Shown here: in pieces, positions 15,591-24,738 of the stretch
Position numbering within the stretch: position 1 is the stretch's first letter
How the letters are laid out: each line of letters begins with the position of its first letter
Origin: Thalassotalea_H sp040779345
Lineage (GTDB): Bacteria > Pseudomonadota > Gammaproteobacteria > Enterobacterales > Alteromonadaceae
Direction of reading: 5' to 3'
NCBI GenBank assembly: GCA_040779345.1
Contig: JBFONU010000002.1
Span: 248,001 to 312,000 of the forward strand
Length of the DNA stretch: 64,000 bases
Translations under genes and position numbers: made by a program
Notes under the pieces: model-generated
Database searches by the model: none
Told to the model about the DNA's origin: nothing
The model's input: the letters and a program-made list of their open reading frames with translations, nothing else

Positions 15591-16778
15591 ATGTTTGGTC
15601 GCTTAAAGGCATTGCCAGCCGATCCTATTTTAGGATTATTAGCAAAATATCGTGAAGATGCTAACCCACAAAAAATTGATTTAGGTGTTGGTGTTTATAA
15701 AGATGAAGCAGGTCATACCGCAATTTTAGATTGTGTAAAGAAAGCTGAAAAATATCGTAACGATAATGAAGATACCAAAGTGTATATTGGGCCAACGGGC
15801 TCTCCTGTTTTCAATGATGAAATGAGCAAGCTCATTTTTGGTAATCATAAAGTCCTTATTGAAAACCGTTCACGTACTGTTTCTACTCCTGGTGGTACAG
15901 GTGCCTTACGTGTTGCTGCCGAATTCATTAAATCATGCAAAGCAGGCGCAACGATTTGGGTAAGTAACCCAACATGGGCTAACCACACAGGTTTATTTGA
16001 AGCAGCTGGGCTAACCGTAAAAACTTATCCTTATTATGATTATGAAAATAAGTCATTAGACTTTGATGGTATGTTAGCAGCATTGAAAGAAGTAAGCAGT
16101 GATGATGCTGTTTTATTGCATGCCTGCTGTCATAACCCAAGTGGTATGGACTTAAACAATGAGCAATGGCAACAGGTAGCAGAAGTTGCTAAAACGGTTG
16201 GCTTTTTACCGGTTGTTGATATGGCTTACCAAGGTTTTGGTGAAGGCTTAGACGAAGATGCTTATGGTTTACGTTTAATTGCTGGCAGCGTTGAAGAAAT
16301 GGTCGTTTGTAGTTCATGCTCTAAAAACTTTGGTTTATATCGTGAACGCATCGGTGCTATTACGTTAATTGGTAAAACATCTGCGGCAGTCGACGTCGCA
16401 AATTCTGTTTTACTGTATGTGATCCGAGTTATTTACTCTATGCCACCAGCACATGGTGCGGCGCTAGTTGAAACCATTTTACATTCGGATGAATTACGCC
16501 ATCAATGGTATGCTGAACTAAAAGAAATGCGTGATCGTATCAACGGCAACCGTCAGTTGTTAGTTGAAAAGCTTATTGAAAAAGGTGTAACGCGCGACTT
16601 TAGCTTTATCACTCGTCAAATGGGGATGTTCTCTTTCCTAGGTATAACGCCTGAGCAGGTACAACAGCTCCAAGATGAATATAGTATTTATATGGTAGGT
16701 TCAAGCCGCATGAGCATTGCAGGAATTGCGACAAGTAATGTTGATTATTTAGCCGAGTCTATTGCTAAAGTTTTATAA
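15591..16778 (+). CDS. Aromatic/aspartate aminotransferase (AspC/TyrB group)
   Basis: A 395-residue class I PLP-dependent transaminase of the same length as AspC and TyrB. It starts MFGRLKALPADPILGL, typical of the group, and has the PLP lysine Lys245 in SSCSKNFGLYRERIG, the NPSGMD and substrate-arginine regions (SRMSIAG near the C-terminus). It would interconvert aspartate, aromatic amino acids and their 2-oxo acids with glutamate. The start ATG follows ACGGAG; a TTG seven codons upstream has no ribosome binding site. A strong terminator follows, so the gene is monocistronic. AspC and TyrB cannot be separated reliably by eye. Confidence 0.92.
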   Translation: MFGRLKALPADPILGLLAKYREDANPQKIDLGVGVYKDEAGHTAILDCVKKAEKYRNDNEDTKVYIGPTGSPVFNDEMSKLIFGNHKVLIENRSRTVSTPGGTGALRVAAEFIKSCKAGATIWVSNPTWANHTGLFEAAGLTVKTYPYYDYENKSLDFDGMLAALKEVSSDDAVLLHACCHNPSGMDLNNEQWQQVAEVAKTVGFLPVVDMAYQGFGEGLDEDAYGLRLIAGSVEEMVVCSSCSKNFGLYRERIGAITLIGKTSAAVDVANSVLLYVIRVIYSMPPAHGAALVETILHSDELRHQWYAELKEMRDRINGNRQLLVEKLIEKGVTRDFSFITRQMGMFSFLGITPEQVQQLQDEYSIYMVGSSRMSIAGIATSNVDYLAESIAKVL

Positions 16779-16799
16779 TTTTAGAAACTCAGTCAAAAT

Positions 16800-16834
16800 A
16801 AAAACGGGTGATAAGTCATTATCACCCGTTTTTA
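16800..16834 (+). terminator. Rho-independent terminator of the aminotransferase gene
   Basis: A perfect 11-bp stem ACGGGTGATAA / TTATCACCCGT (16804-16814 and 16819-16829) with loop GTCA, bordered by A-run and T-run. It can act in both directions. Confidence 0.92.
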
Positions 16835-16930
16835 TTTGTCTGTTTTAAATATTTTATGCTTTGAATTTTTTTGCTAGTTTTTTAGTTAAACCGAAAAGAA
16901 TAAAAAATTAATGAACGTCGCTAGCTCGCA

Positions 16931-17209
16931 TCAGCCGTGTTTAGCATTGGAGCGCATTAACAAGAAGAATAATCCTGCAAGTACAATTAAAATATTGATT
17001 GGGTCGACGACTATGTCACTTGATTTTTGCTCTTGCCCTGATTGACCTTGAACCGTAGCAGCGAGAGAGGTAATTTCTGATGAAGAGCTATATGGAGCAC
17101 CTTGGTTATTGTTTAGCGCCGATAAGTTAGAACCTGCATCAACAGTTGTTGAAAACATACCGCTTATTAGTAGTGATAAAATGAAAACCATACGGGTGAG
17201 TAAATTCAC
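16931..17209 (-). CDS. Small exported membrane-anchored protein, unknown function
   Basis: A 92-residue protein. It has a signal-peptide-like N-terminus (residues 1-25, ending VDA), a Ser/Gln-rich linker, a C-terminal hydrophobic helix (residues about 69-84, INILIVLAGLFFLLM) and a short basic tail RSNAKHG. It would present about 40 residues outside the inner membrane. The layout (signal, linker, helix, basic tail) recalls C-terminal sorting signals, but no VPEP or Gly-Gly motif is present. The GTG start has AAGGA six bases upstream. Family not recognised. Confidence 0.6.
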   Translation of the reverse strand: MNLLTRMVFILSLLISGMFSTTVDAGSNLSALNNNQGAPYSSSSEITSLAATVQGQSGQEQKSSDIVVDPINILIVLAGLFFLLMRSNAKHG

Positions 17210-17825
17210 AGAAAATCCTTTTTATAAAACAAAAACAATAATAATGTTTTTATTATATCAGAATTGAATATAGATAAAATAGAAAAAGAGTTTTTACTCT
17301 ATAGTTTTCTGAACTAACTTATGAGCTAAGTTTGTTTTTTGCGAAATAGACATTTATAAGCCAACAATATAGGGGTAACTTCACCTTAGTAGTTTAAAGG
17401 TAATGAGAGTTATTATCTTTTATCAGCCGATATTTTAGTTGTTTGTATGTTCTCCTTTGTTGTTATCAATATTTTTATATCAAAATTGAAAAGTTTTCCA
17501 CCAAGTTAAACGCGGTTATAACGAGATATCGTTCAACCCATTCCAACCAAAATAAAGACATCGCTCAAATAAATAGTGCTGCAAAAAAATCGCGTTAATT
17601 CACATGATATGATTATCATTAACGTCAACCGAGTATTTTGCACTCGATGATATTTTGAGTCGTGCTGATCAGAAGCTTTATTAAGTAAACAGTACTACAC
17701 GAAATACGGTTCATTTTGACGTTTATAATGAAGTCAAACCTTGTCGTTAGTTGGAGAAAAATTTCGTAGGAAAAGCGGCATATTTTCGGTATAGTTCGCC
17801 AATATTCGACAGGTAGGAGAGGCAT
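17210..17825. other. Long intergenic region upstream of gmk
   Basis: This 616-bp AT-rich stretch separates the small membrane protein gene from gmk. A Fur-box-like stretch (ATGATATGATTATCATTAA at 17604-17622) is present but imperfect. No gene, RNA or repeat could be supported. The 3' end must hold the gmk promoter. Confidence 0.4.
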
Positions 17826-18455
17826 GTGGCTACAACTGGTAATTTATTTATTCTTTCAGCGCCAAGCGGGGCTGGAAAATCAAGTTTAATTTCAGCGTTG
17901 CTCAAGCAAGACAGCCCACGTTTGATGCAAGTTTCAGTTTCTCACACTACCCGCTCACCTCGTCCAGGTGAAGTCGATGGGGAACATTATCATTTTGTAA
18001 CGGTTGAACAATTTAAACATCATATTGCTAAACATGAATTTTATGAATATGCCGAAGTATTTGAAAATTTCTATGGGACCTCTGAAACGGCAATTGATGA
18101 ACAACTTGCTAAAGGCATTGATGTTTTTTTAGATATTGATTGGCAAGGTGCTCAACAGGTGAGAATGAAAAAGCCCGATGTCACCACCATTTTTATTAGC
18201 CCGCCATCTAAACAAGAACTAGCGAATAGGCTTCGTTCACGAGGACAAGATAGTGAAGAAACGATTGCCAGTAGAATGGCGCAAGCACAAGCCGAATGTT
18301 CTCATTATCAAGAATTTGATTACATCATTATTAATGATGATTTTGACCAAGCACTCACTGATTTAACCACCATAGTGAATAATCAGCGGCTAAAACGTAG
18401 CCAACAAGTAGAAAATCATCAACTTTTATTCAAAGATCTATTGGCTAACGATTAA
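17826..18455 (+). CDS. gmk: Guanylate kinase
   Basis: A 209-residue enzyme of the expected size. The P-loop APSGAGKSS is at residues 12-20, the GMP-binding segment SHTTRSPRPGEVDGEHYHFV follows at about 38-57, and the FLDIDWQGAQQVR stretch at about 99-111. It phosphorylates GMP to GDP in the cytosol. It starts at GTG behind TAGGAGAGG. It is followed at 54 bp by rpoZ, the usual gammaproteobacterial pairing. Confidence 0.97.
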   Translation: MATTGNLFILSAPSGAGKSSLISALLKQDSPRLMQVSVSHTTRSPRPGEVDGEHYHFVTVEQFKHHIAKHEFYEYAEVFENFYGTSETAIDEQLAKGIDVFLDIDWQGAQQVRMKKPDVTTIFISPPSKQELANRLRSRGQDSEETIASRMAQAQAECSHYQEFDYIIINDDFDQALTDLTTIVNNQRLKRSQQVENHQLLFKDLLAND

Positions 18456-18509
18456 GCACATAGTAAACTACGCAACTATTTTATAAAATTTAAACGTTGG
18501 AGTGACCAA

Positions 18510-18806
18510 ATGGCTCGCGTAACTGTTGAAGATGCCGTAGATAAAATCGGTAATCGTTTTGACTTGGTGTTAATTGCATCTCGTCGTGCTCGTCAAATTG
18601 CCACGGGCGGTAAAGATCCTTTGGTTGAAGAAGAAAATGACAAACCTACTGTTATTGCTTTACGTGAAATCGAAGCAGGGTTGATCACCACTGATGTGAT
18701 GAATGAAACAGACCGTCATGAACAAGTACAACAAGACTCTGCAGAACTTGCAGCGGTTGCCGCTATTGTTGGGGGTCAACAACATGACCATCAAGAGCAA
18801 CAATAA
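18510..18806 (+). CDS. rpoZ: RNA polymerase omega subunit
   Basis: A 98-residue protein with the conserved MARVTVEDAVDKIGNRFDLVL start, ARQIATGG and KPTVIALREIEAG segments. It helps RNA polymerase assembly and is part of a ppGpp-binding site in enterics. The C-terminus is a His/Gln-rich tail (QQHDHQEQQ). Located between gmk and spoT; a strong terminator follows, so rpoZ is probably the last gene of the gmk transcript. Confidence 0.97.
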   Translation: MARVTVEDAVDKIGNRFDLVLIASRRARQIATGGKDPLVEEENDKPTVIALREIEAGLITTDVMNETDRHEQVQQDSAELAAVAAIVGGQQHDHQEQQ

Positions 18807-18842
18807 CGTTTAATATTGCACTATTGGCTTTATTAAAATCAG

Positions 18843-18876
18843 CGCGTAATTATGAATTCATGATTGCGCGTTTTTT
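18843..18876 (+). terminator. Strong Rho-independent terminator between rpoZ and spoT
   Basis: A 28-nt palindrome at 18843-18870 pairs completely apart from its central four bases when two G-U pairs are allowed, and is followed by six T (18871-18876). It separates gmk-rpoZ from spoT, which are often co-transcribed in related bacteria. Confidence 0.88.
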
Positions 18877-18993
18877 ATGGAAAAAATTAAAGTTACTCAT
18901 TGATGCCTTTGGCACTTGGTATTCCTGTTAATTCATCGTATTCTTTATTAATAATTAAATCTCATTTGATTCAGCCATCTTAAAGGAAATTGT

Positions 18994-21102
18994 GTGTACC
19001 TTTTTGAACCATTAAAAGAACATGTTTCTAGCTATTTATCAAAAGTACAAATAGATCTACTTAAACAAGCTTATATTGTGGCTAGAGATGCGCATGAAGG
19101 ACAAATGCGTTCTAGCGGCGAGCCTTATATTACTCATCCGGTTGCCGTAGCCTATAATTTGGCGAAAATGCACCTTGATCATGAAACGCTAATGGCAGCG
19201 CTATTACATGATGTGATTGAAGATACTGATACCACTAAGGATCAGTTGGCTGAATTATTTGGTCATACTGTCGCGGAATTGGTTGAAGGTGTCAGTAAGC
19301 TCGATAAGTTAAAGTTTGATAATAAAGAAGAAATGCAAGCGGAAAACTTTCGTAAAATGGTACTTGCTATGGTGCAAGACATTCGCGTTATTTTAATCAA
19401 ACTTGCCGATCGTACGCATAATATGCGGACACTCGAATCATTAAGGCCTGAAAAAAGACGTCGGATAGCGCGAGAAACCCTCGATATTTATGCCCCGATT
19501 GCTAATCGTCTCGGCATCCATGACATTAAAAATGAGTTAGAAGTGTTAGGCTTTGAAGCTTTATATCCGATGCGTTCCCGTGCGTTAAAGTCTGCAGTTA
19601 AACAAGCCAGTGGTAATCGAAAAGAAATTGTTCAAAATATTCAGGAAGAGATTGCGGCACGACTAACAGAAAGTGGTTTAAAATCTGAGGTTGTAGGCCG
19701 TGAAAAGCATTTATTTTCAATTTATCGAAAAATGCTCAATAAAGAATTAATGTTCAACGAAGTGATGGATATTTATGCATTTAGAGTCATCGTTGATAGC
19801 AAAATTGATGACTGCTACCGTGCCCTTGGTGCGGTGCATAATTTATTTAAACCGATTGAAGGACGCTTTAAAGATTATATTGCCATTCCAAAAACCAATG
19901 GCTATCAATCGCTTCATACCTCGCTTATTGGTCCGCATGGGATCCCCGTTGAAATTCAGATCCGTACTAAAGATATGGATCAAATGGCAGATAAAGGCGT
20001 TGCCGCGCATTGGCTTTATAAACAAGATGGCAATGATAGTGGTACAACGGCGCAGATGAAAGCTCGTCGTTGGATGCAAAGTTTATTAGAGCTTCAACAA
20101 AGTGCGGGTAGCTCGTTTGAGTTTATTGAAAATGTAAAATCGGACTTATTTCCAGAGGAAATATATGTCTTTACCCCTGACGGACGTATTATTGAATTGC
20201 CAATGGGAGCAACAGCAGTTGATTTTGCCTATGCCGTTCACACGGATGTTGGTAACTCATGTGTCGGTGTTAAAGTTGATCGTAAACCTTTTCCATTAAG
20301 TCAGCCAATCGACTCAGGACAAACCATTGAAGTTGTGACTTCGTCTGCCGCACGACCTAATGCGACCTGGCTTAATTTCGTGGTTACCGCCAAAGCTCGT
20401 TTAAAAATTCGCACTTATTTACGCTCTCAAGAACAAACAGAATCTTACGCCTTAGGACGAAGGTTGTTAAATCATGCGTTAGGTAAGGTTGAAGTAGAAG
20501 ATATAGATCCAGAAAAAATTGCACAAGTAGTGAAAGAAACCGGCAATAAAGATTTAGATGAACTATTAGTCAATATTGGCTTAGGCAATGCCTTAAGTAT
20601 TGGTATTGCTCGCCGGTTAACGGATGAATTTACCGAAGATAATGTACTCACTTCCTCTCCTAATAAAACTAAAATGCCAATAAAAGGGACTGAGGGCATG
20701 TTAGTAAGCTATGGTAAGTGCTGTCGTCCTATTCCTGGTGATGGCATTCTTGCCTATTTAAGCCCTGGAAAAGGCTTGATGGTGCATCAGCAAGGGTGTC
20801 GTAATATTAAAGGCTCGCAAGAAAGACAGTTATTTCCGGTGAGATGGGATAGCGATATTGATCGAGACTTTATTGCAAAATTGCGTGTTGAAATTGTCAA
20901 CCATCAAGGGGCATTAGCGGCATTAACTAATGTGGTTGCCAAAGGTGGCTCTAATGTTCATACCCTAAATTCTGGGGAAAAAGATTCAGGCTTGTATGTG
21001 ATTGATATGGAAATTACCTGTCGAGATCGTATTCATTTAGCTGATATTATTCGTAAAATTAAAGTCATGGTTGATGTACAGCGTGTTGTACGTAACAAAT
21101 AA
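18994..21102 (+). CDS. spoT: Bifunctional (p)ppGpp synthetase/hydrolase SpoT
   Basis: A 702-residue RelA/SpoT protein. The HD hydrolase domain shows His48, His72 and Asp73 in LLHDVIEDT, with an intact HD motif and so probable hydrolase activity. The synthetase domain (about 200-350) carries GRFKDYIAIPKTNGYQSLHT. A TGS domain (about 388-448, IYVFTPDGRIIELP) and a C-terminal ACT domain (about 627-702) follow. It controls the stringent response. The GTG start has AAAGGA upstream. It heads the probable transcript spoT-ridA-trmH-recG, starting past the terminator that follows rpoZ. Confidence 0.97.
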   Translation: MYLFEPLKEHVSSYLSKVQIDLLKQAYIVARDAHEGQMRSSGEPYITHPVAVAYNLAKMHLDHETLMAALLHDVIEDTDTTKDQLAELFGHTVAELVEGVSKLDKLKFDNKEEMQAENFRKMVLAMVQDIRVILIKLADRTHNMRTLESLRPEKRRRIARETLDIYAPIANRLGIHDIKNELEVLGFEALYPMRSRALKSAVKQASGNRKEIVQNIQEEIAARLTESGLKSEVVGREKHLFSIYRKMLNKELMFNEVMDIYAFRVIVDSKIDDCYRALGAVHNLFKPIEGRFKDYIAIPKTNGYQSLHTSLIGPHGIPVEIQIRTKDMDQMADKGVAAHWLYKQDGNDSGTTAQMKARRWMQSLLELQQSAGSSFEFIENVKSDLFPEEIYVFTPDGRIIELPMGATAVDFAYAVHTDVGNSCVGVKVDRKPFPLSQPIDSGQTIEVVTSSAARPNATWLNFVVTAKARLKIRTYLRSQEQTESYALGRRLLNHALGKVEVEDIDPEKIAQVVKETGNKDLDELLVNIGLGNALSIGIARRLTDEFTEDNVLTSSPNKTKMPIKGTEGMLVSYGKCCRPIPGDGILAYLSPGKGLMVHQQGCRNIKGSQERQLFPVRWDSDIDRDFIAKLRVEIVNHQGALAALTNVVAKGGSNVHTLNSGEKDSGLYVIDMEITCRDRIHLADIIRKIKVMVDVQRVVRNK

Positions 21103-21119
21103 GTCAAATTAGGAAAAAA

Positions 21120-21509
21120 ATGAAAACAATTATTAATACTGAAAATGCTCCGAGTGCCATTGGTACATATAGCCAAGCGGTAAAAGTCAATAATACCGTT
21201 TACCTATCAGGGCAGATCCCTTTAGTCCCATCAACGATGGAAGTTGTATCGCAAGATTTTGCCGAGCAAGCTCATCAAGTGTTTAAGAATTTGTCAGCCG
21301 TATGTGAAGCTGCCGATGGTTCATTGAATGATATGGTGAAAGTGAATATTTTCTTAATGGATTTAAGTCAATTTGCTACGGTAAATGAAGTGATGAGTCA
21401 GTATTTTACTCAACCTTATCCGGCGCGTGCGGCTGTTCAAGTATCACGTTTGCCAAAAGACGTGGCGATTGAAATTGACGGTGTAATGGAGTTACCCAAC
21501 GTCAGTTAA
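21120..21509 (+). CDS. ridA: RidA family enamine/imine deaminase
   Basis: A 129-residue member of the YjgF/RidA family, with APSAIGTYSQAVKV, VYLSGQIPL and the C-terminal PARAAVQVSRLPKDVAIEID signature carrying the active-site Arg. It removes reactive 2-aminoacrylate produced by PLP enzymes. It lies 17 bp after spoT, with AGGAAA before its ATG, so is co-transcribed with it. Placement of a RidA gene beside spoT is seen in other gammaproteobacteria. Confidence 0.95.
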   Translation: MKTIINTENAPSAIGTYSQAVKVNNTVYLSGQIPLVPSTMEVVSQDFAEQAHQVFKNLSAVCEAADGSLNDMVKVNIFLMDLSQFATVNEVMSQYFTQPYPARAAVQVSRLPKDVAIEIDGVMELPNVS

Positions 21510-21668
21510 GTCAACATAAGAAAAGCCAATACTCCCTTAAGCTGGTTACATAATACAGTTAAGCTTTAGGGGAAACCGTCAAATAACTTATATCATGAGT
21601 TTATCTTAGGTGAATGATTTTTATAAGTTTTTTAGGCAATGAACCATAAAGTTTAAATGTGAAGTGTA

Positions 21669-22376
21669 ATGACTCCAGAAAGATTACAAAGAATAAACGC
21701 GATGTTAGATCACCGCCAGCCAGACCTTACCGTATGTATGGAAGGTGTTCATAAAACACATAACCTTGCTGCTGTGGTTCGAACTGCAGATGCGATTGGG
21801 ATCAGTGATGTACACGCGGTATGGAAAAATGAACGCATGCGTGTGTCAGGTGGCAGTGCGGCGGGTAGCCAAAACTGGGTAGATGTTCATAATTACACCT
21901 CGACGAAAGAGGCTATCGCAGCGCTTAAAAAACAAAATATGCAAATATTGGTGACCAATCTTTCTGATACCTCAGTTGATTTTCGTGAAATTGATTACAC
22001 TAAGCCCACGGCGATTATTCTTGGTCAAGAAAAATTTGGCGCATCGCCTGATGCACTCGCGCTTGCCGATCAAGATATTATCATTCCTATGGTTGGTATG
22101 GTGCAATCATTAAATGTTTCAGTTGCCAACGCGGTTGTTTTATATGAAGCACAGCGACAAAGAAAGTTGGCCGGTATGTATGAAACGCCGAAAATTTCTG
22201 ACGAGCGTCGCCAGCGTTTTCTTTTTGAAGGTGGTCACCCTATCTTTGCCAGTGCCTGCAAACGTAAAGGTTTACCTTACCCAGAAATTAATGAAGAAGG
22301 TCAAATTGTTGCATCTGAACAGTGGTGGCAACAAATGCAAATGACCCAAGAAGCATGGCAAGAGCTTGATAGTTAA
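21669..22376 (+). CDS. trmH: tRNA (guanosine-18-2'-O)-methyltransferase TrmH
   Basis: A 235-residue SpoU-family methyltransferase. SPOUT motifs are visible: motif 1 at HKTHNLAAVVRTADAIG, motif 2 at IILGQEKFGAS and motif 3 at VQSLNVSVANAVVLYEAQRQR. The N-terminal TPERLQRINAMLDHRQPDLTV and the C-terminal basic region are TrmH-specific. It methylates the ribose of G18 in the D-loop of tRNA. It sits between ridA and recG, as expected for a spoT-trmH-recG group. Confidence 0.95.
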   Translation: MTPERLQRINAMLDHRQPDLTVCMEGVHKTHNLAAVVRTADAIGISDVHAVWKNERMRVSGGSAAGSQNWVDVHNYTSTKEAIAALKKQNMQILVTNLSDTSVDFREIDYTKPTAIILGQEKFGASPDALALADQDIIIPMVGMVQSLNVSVANAVVLYEAQRQRKLAGMYETPKISDERRQRFLFEGGHPIFASACKRKGLPYPEINEEGQIVASEQWWQQMQMTQEAWQELDS

Positions 22377-22406
22377 TAATTTTTGTAGCGCTCAATAAGG
22401 ACTGAC

Positions 22407-24506
22407 GTGTCAGAACATCAACAAGGATTAGGGAATCTTGCACGTATCGCAATATCAACGCTGAAAGGTGTTGGTCCAAGTATGGCTGAAAAATTAGCAA
22501 AAATTGGTTTAGTTTCATTACAAGATTTACTGTTTCATTTACCTAATCGTTATGAAGACCGCACAAGAATAACCACTATTCGAGATTGTTTACCCGGCAT
22601 TTTTACCAATATCATTGGTGAAATCACCCATAATCAAATTGTTCAAGGCCGTCGTCGCATGATGGTCGTGACAGTGAATGATGGTACGGGCTCCGTCAAC
22701 TTACGTTTTTTTCATTTTTCAGCGGCGCAAAAAAATAACTTACCAGTTGGCTTAACCATTCGTTGTTATGGTGAGATGCAACGCGGAGGGCGTGGTTTAG
22801 AAATTATTCACCCTGAATATAAATCACTTGAACATGATCAGCCCTTAACGCCTGTTGAAGAAACCCTGACGCCCGTTTATCCAACCACTGATGGCTTAAG
22901 ACAGATATCACTGCGTAATTTAACGGAGCAAGCCTTAACTCGGCTTAAACGGGGTCAAGTCGATGAATTATTACCAGAAGAATACAACCTCCAAAACTAC
23001 TCCTTAGCACAAGCATTAGCCTTTATTCATCGACCCACTCCTGATACTTCAGTTTTACAATTGGAAGCGGGTAAGCATCCGGCGCAATTACGCTTGATTA
23101 AAGAAGAGTTACTTGCCCATAACTTGAGCATGCTAAAACTGCGCGAATCAAGTGATGTTCACCAAGCCGTTAATTTACGAGTGAACGAGGAAGTGGAGCA
23201 AGCTTTCCTGAATGCTTTACCCTTTTCTCCAACTAATGCTCAAGCGCGTGTAGTGAAAGAAATTCGTGGCGATTTAAGTCAACATCAACCTATGATGCGT
23301 TTAGTGCAAGGAGATGTTGGCTCAGGAAAAACCTTAGTGGCAGCATTAGCGGCGATTACGGCGATCAGTGAAGGCTTTCAGGTGGCATTAATGGCACCAA
23401 CCGAAATTTTAGCTGAGCAACATGCGATTAACTTTCAGCAATGGTTTGAACCACTTGAAATATCCGTGGGTTGGTTAGCTGGAAAAAGCAAAGCAAAAGA
23501 GCGACGACATGCGCTAGAGCATATCGAAAATGGCAAAATGCAAATGGTTGTCGGTACACATGCTTTATTTCAAGAACAAGTTATTTTCAACAAACTTGCC
23601 TTGATCATTATAGATGAGCAGCACCGTTTTGGGGTACAACAACGTTTATCGCTTCGAGAAAAAGGCGCGTTTGAGGGTAATTTTCCTCATCAACTGATCA
23701 TGACAGCAACGCCTATTCCGCGAACATTAGCCATGACAGCCTATGCAGATTTAGACACTTCCGTCATTGATGAGTTACCACCTGGGCGAACGCCGATAAC
23801 TACCGTGGCTTTGCCTGACAGTCGACGTGATGATGTTATTGAACGTATTCGTCAATCTTGTCTCAATGAAAATCGTCAGGTGTATTGGGTATGTACCTTA
23901 ATTGAAGAGTCTGAAGTCCTGCAATGTCAAGCCGCGGAAGACACGGCTGTTTATTTGCAGTCGGCTTTGCCTGAATTAAAAATAGGCTTAGTACACGGTC
24001 GAATGAAAAGTGCTGAAAAACAAGCAGTGATGGAAGAATTTAAAGTTGGAAATTTACATCTGCTGGTGGCGACAACTGTCATTGAGGTGGGTGTTGATGT
24101 ACCTAATTCAAGCTTAATGGTCATTGAAAACCCTGAGCGCCTAGGTTTGGCTCAGCTCCACCAATTACGAGGTCGAGTTGGTCGTGGCTCAGTTGCTTCT
24201 CATTGCGTGCTGATGTACAAAAGCCCGCTATCCAAAACGGCGACAAAGCGCTTAGCGGTATTAAGAGACAGTAATGACGGTTTTGTTATTGCGCAAAAAG
24301 ATCTCGAGATTCGTGGTCCAGGTGAACTTTTAGGTACTAAACAAACCGGCTTAGCTGACTTAAAAATAGCTGATTTACTGCGTGATGCTGAACTGATCCC
24401 TGAAATTCAACAACAAGCGTATCTATTATGGAAAAAATACCCTGATAATGCTCAAGCATTGATTAATCGCTGGCTAGGCAGCCGCGAACATTTTAGTAAT
24501 GCTTAA
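22407..24506 (+). CDS. recG: ATP-dependent DNA helicase RecG
   Basis: A 699-residue helicase. It has an N-terminal wedge/OB domain (about 50-160), Walker A GDVGSGKT at 302-309, DEQH box starting at Asp403, and motif VI in QLRGRVGRG. The C-terminal TRG region (GPGELLGTKQTGLADLKIADL) is present. RecG reverses stalled replication forks and processes Holliday junctions. It starts at GTG with AAGGA upstream, 30 bp after trmH. Confidence 0.97.
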   Translation: MSEHQQGLGNLARIAISTLKGVGPSMAEKLAKIGLVSLQDLLFHLPNRYEDRTRITTIRDCLPGIFTNIIGEITHNQIVQGRRRMMVVTVNDGTGSVNLRFFHFSAAQKNNLPVGLTIRCYGEMQRGGRGLEIIHPEYKSLEHDQPLTPVEETLTPVYPTTDGLRQISLRNLTEQALTRLKRGQVDELLPEEYNLQNYSLAQALAFIHRPTPDTSVLQLEAGKHPAQLRLIKEELLAHNLSMLKLRESSDVHQAVNLRVNEEVEQAFLNALPFSPTNAQARVVKEIRGDLSQHQPMMRLVQGDVGSGKTLVAALAAITAISEGFQVALMAPTEILAEQHAINFQQWFEPLEISVGWLAGKSKAKERRHALEHIENGKMQMVVGTHALFQEQVIFNKLALIIIDEQHRFGVQQRLSLREKGAFEGNFPHQLIMTATPIPRTLAMTAYADLDTSVIDELPPGRTPITTVALPDSRRDDVIERIRQSCLNENRQVYWVCTLIEESEVLQCQAAEDTAVYLQSALPELKIGLVHGRMKSAEKQAVMEEFKVGNLHLLVATTVIEVGVDVPNSSLMVIENPERLGLAQLHQLRGRVGRGSVASHCVLMYKSPLSKTATKRLAVLRDSNDGFVIAQKDLEIRGPGELLGTKQTGLADLKIADLLRDAELIPEIQQQAYLLWKKYPDNAQALINRWLGSREHFSNA

Positions 24507-24738
24507 TTTATATTAAGAGCGAGTAAAGTCATCACCTTTTCAACGGTAATAACAGCTCAAACTCAACCGCTAGTTATTGTGATCATTAATTATTTGTTGA
24601 TTCACCAATGAAATTTCTACGTTTGGAAACCTATAATGATAAAAGTTCATTCATCATCAGTTAACTTGATTTGAACAGTTAATAATTACGATAAAATACG
24701 GTAGACTAGGACTAATTTTTTAGCACAGTGAAAACCTT
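24507..24738. other. Intergenic region before ubiE
   Basis: This 232-bp gap contains AGCGAGTAAAG near 24515, a motif shared with the hairpins at 12.8 and 13.6 kb, but here without a pairing arm. It probably holds the promoter of the ubi operon. Confidence 0.35.

Noticed and set aside
17603..17622. Fur box upstream of gmk
   Set aside because: The 19-mer resembles the consensus on one half only and lies over 200 bp from the gmk start, with no iron-related gene nearby.
17625..17825. 66-codon minus-strand frame upstream of gmk
   Set aside because: No ribosome binding site or recognisable domain; it spans the expected gmk promoter.
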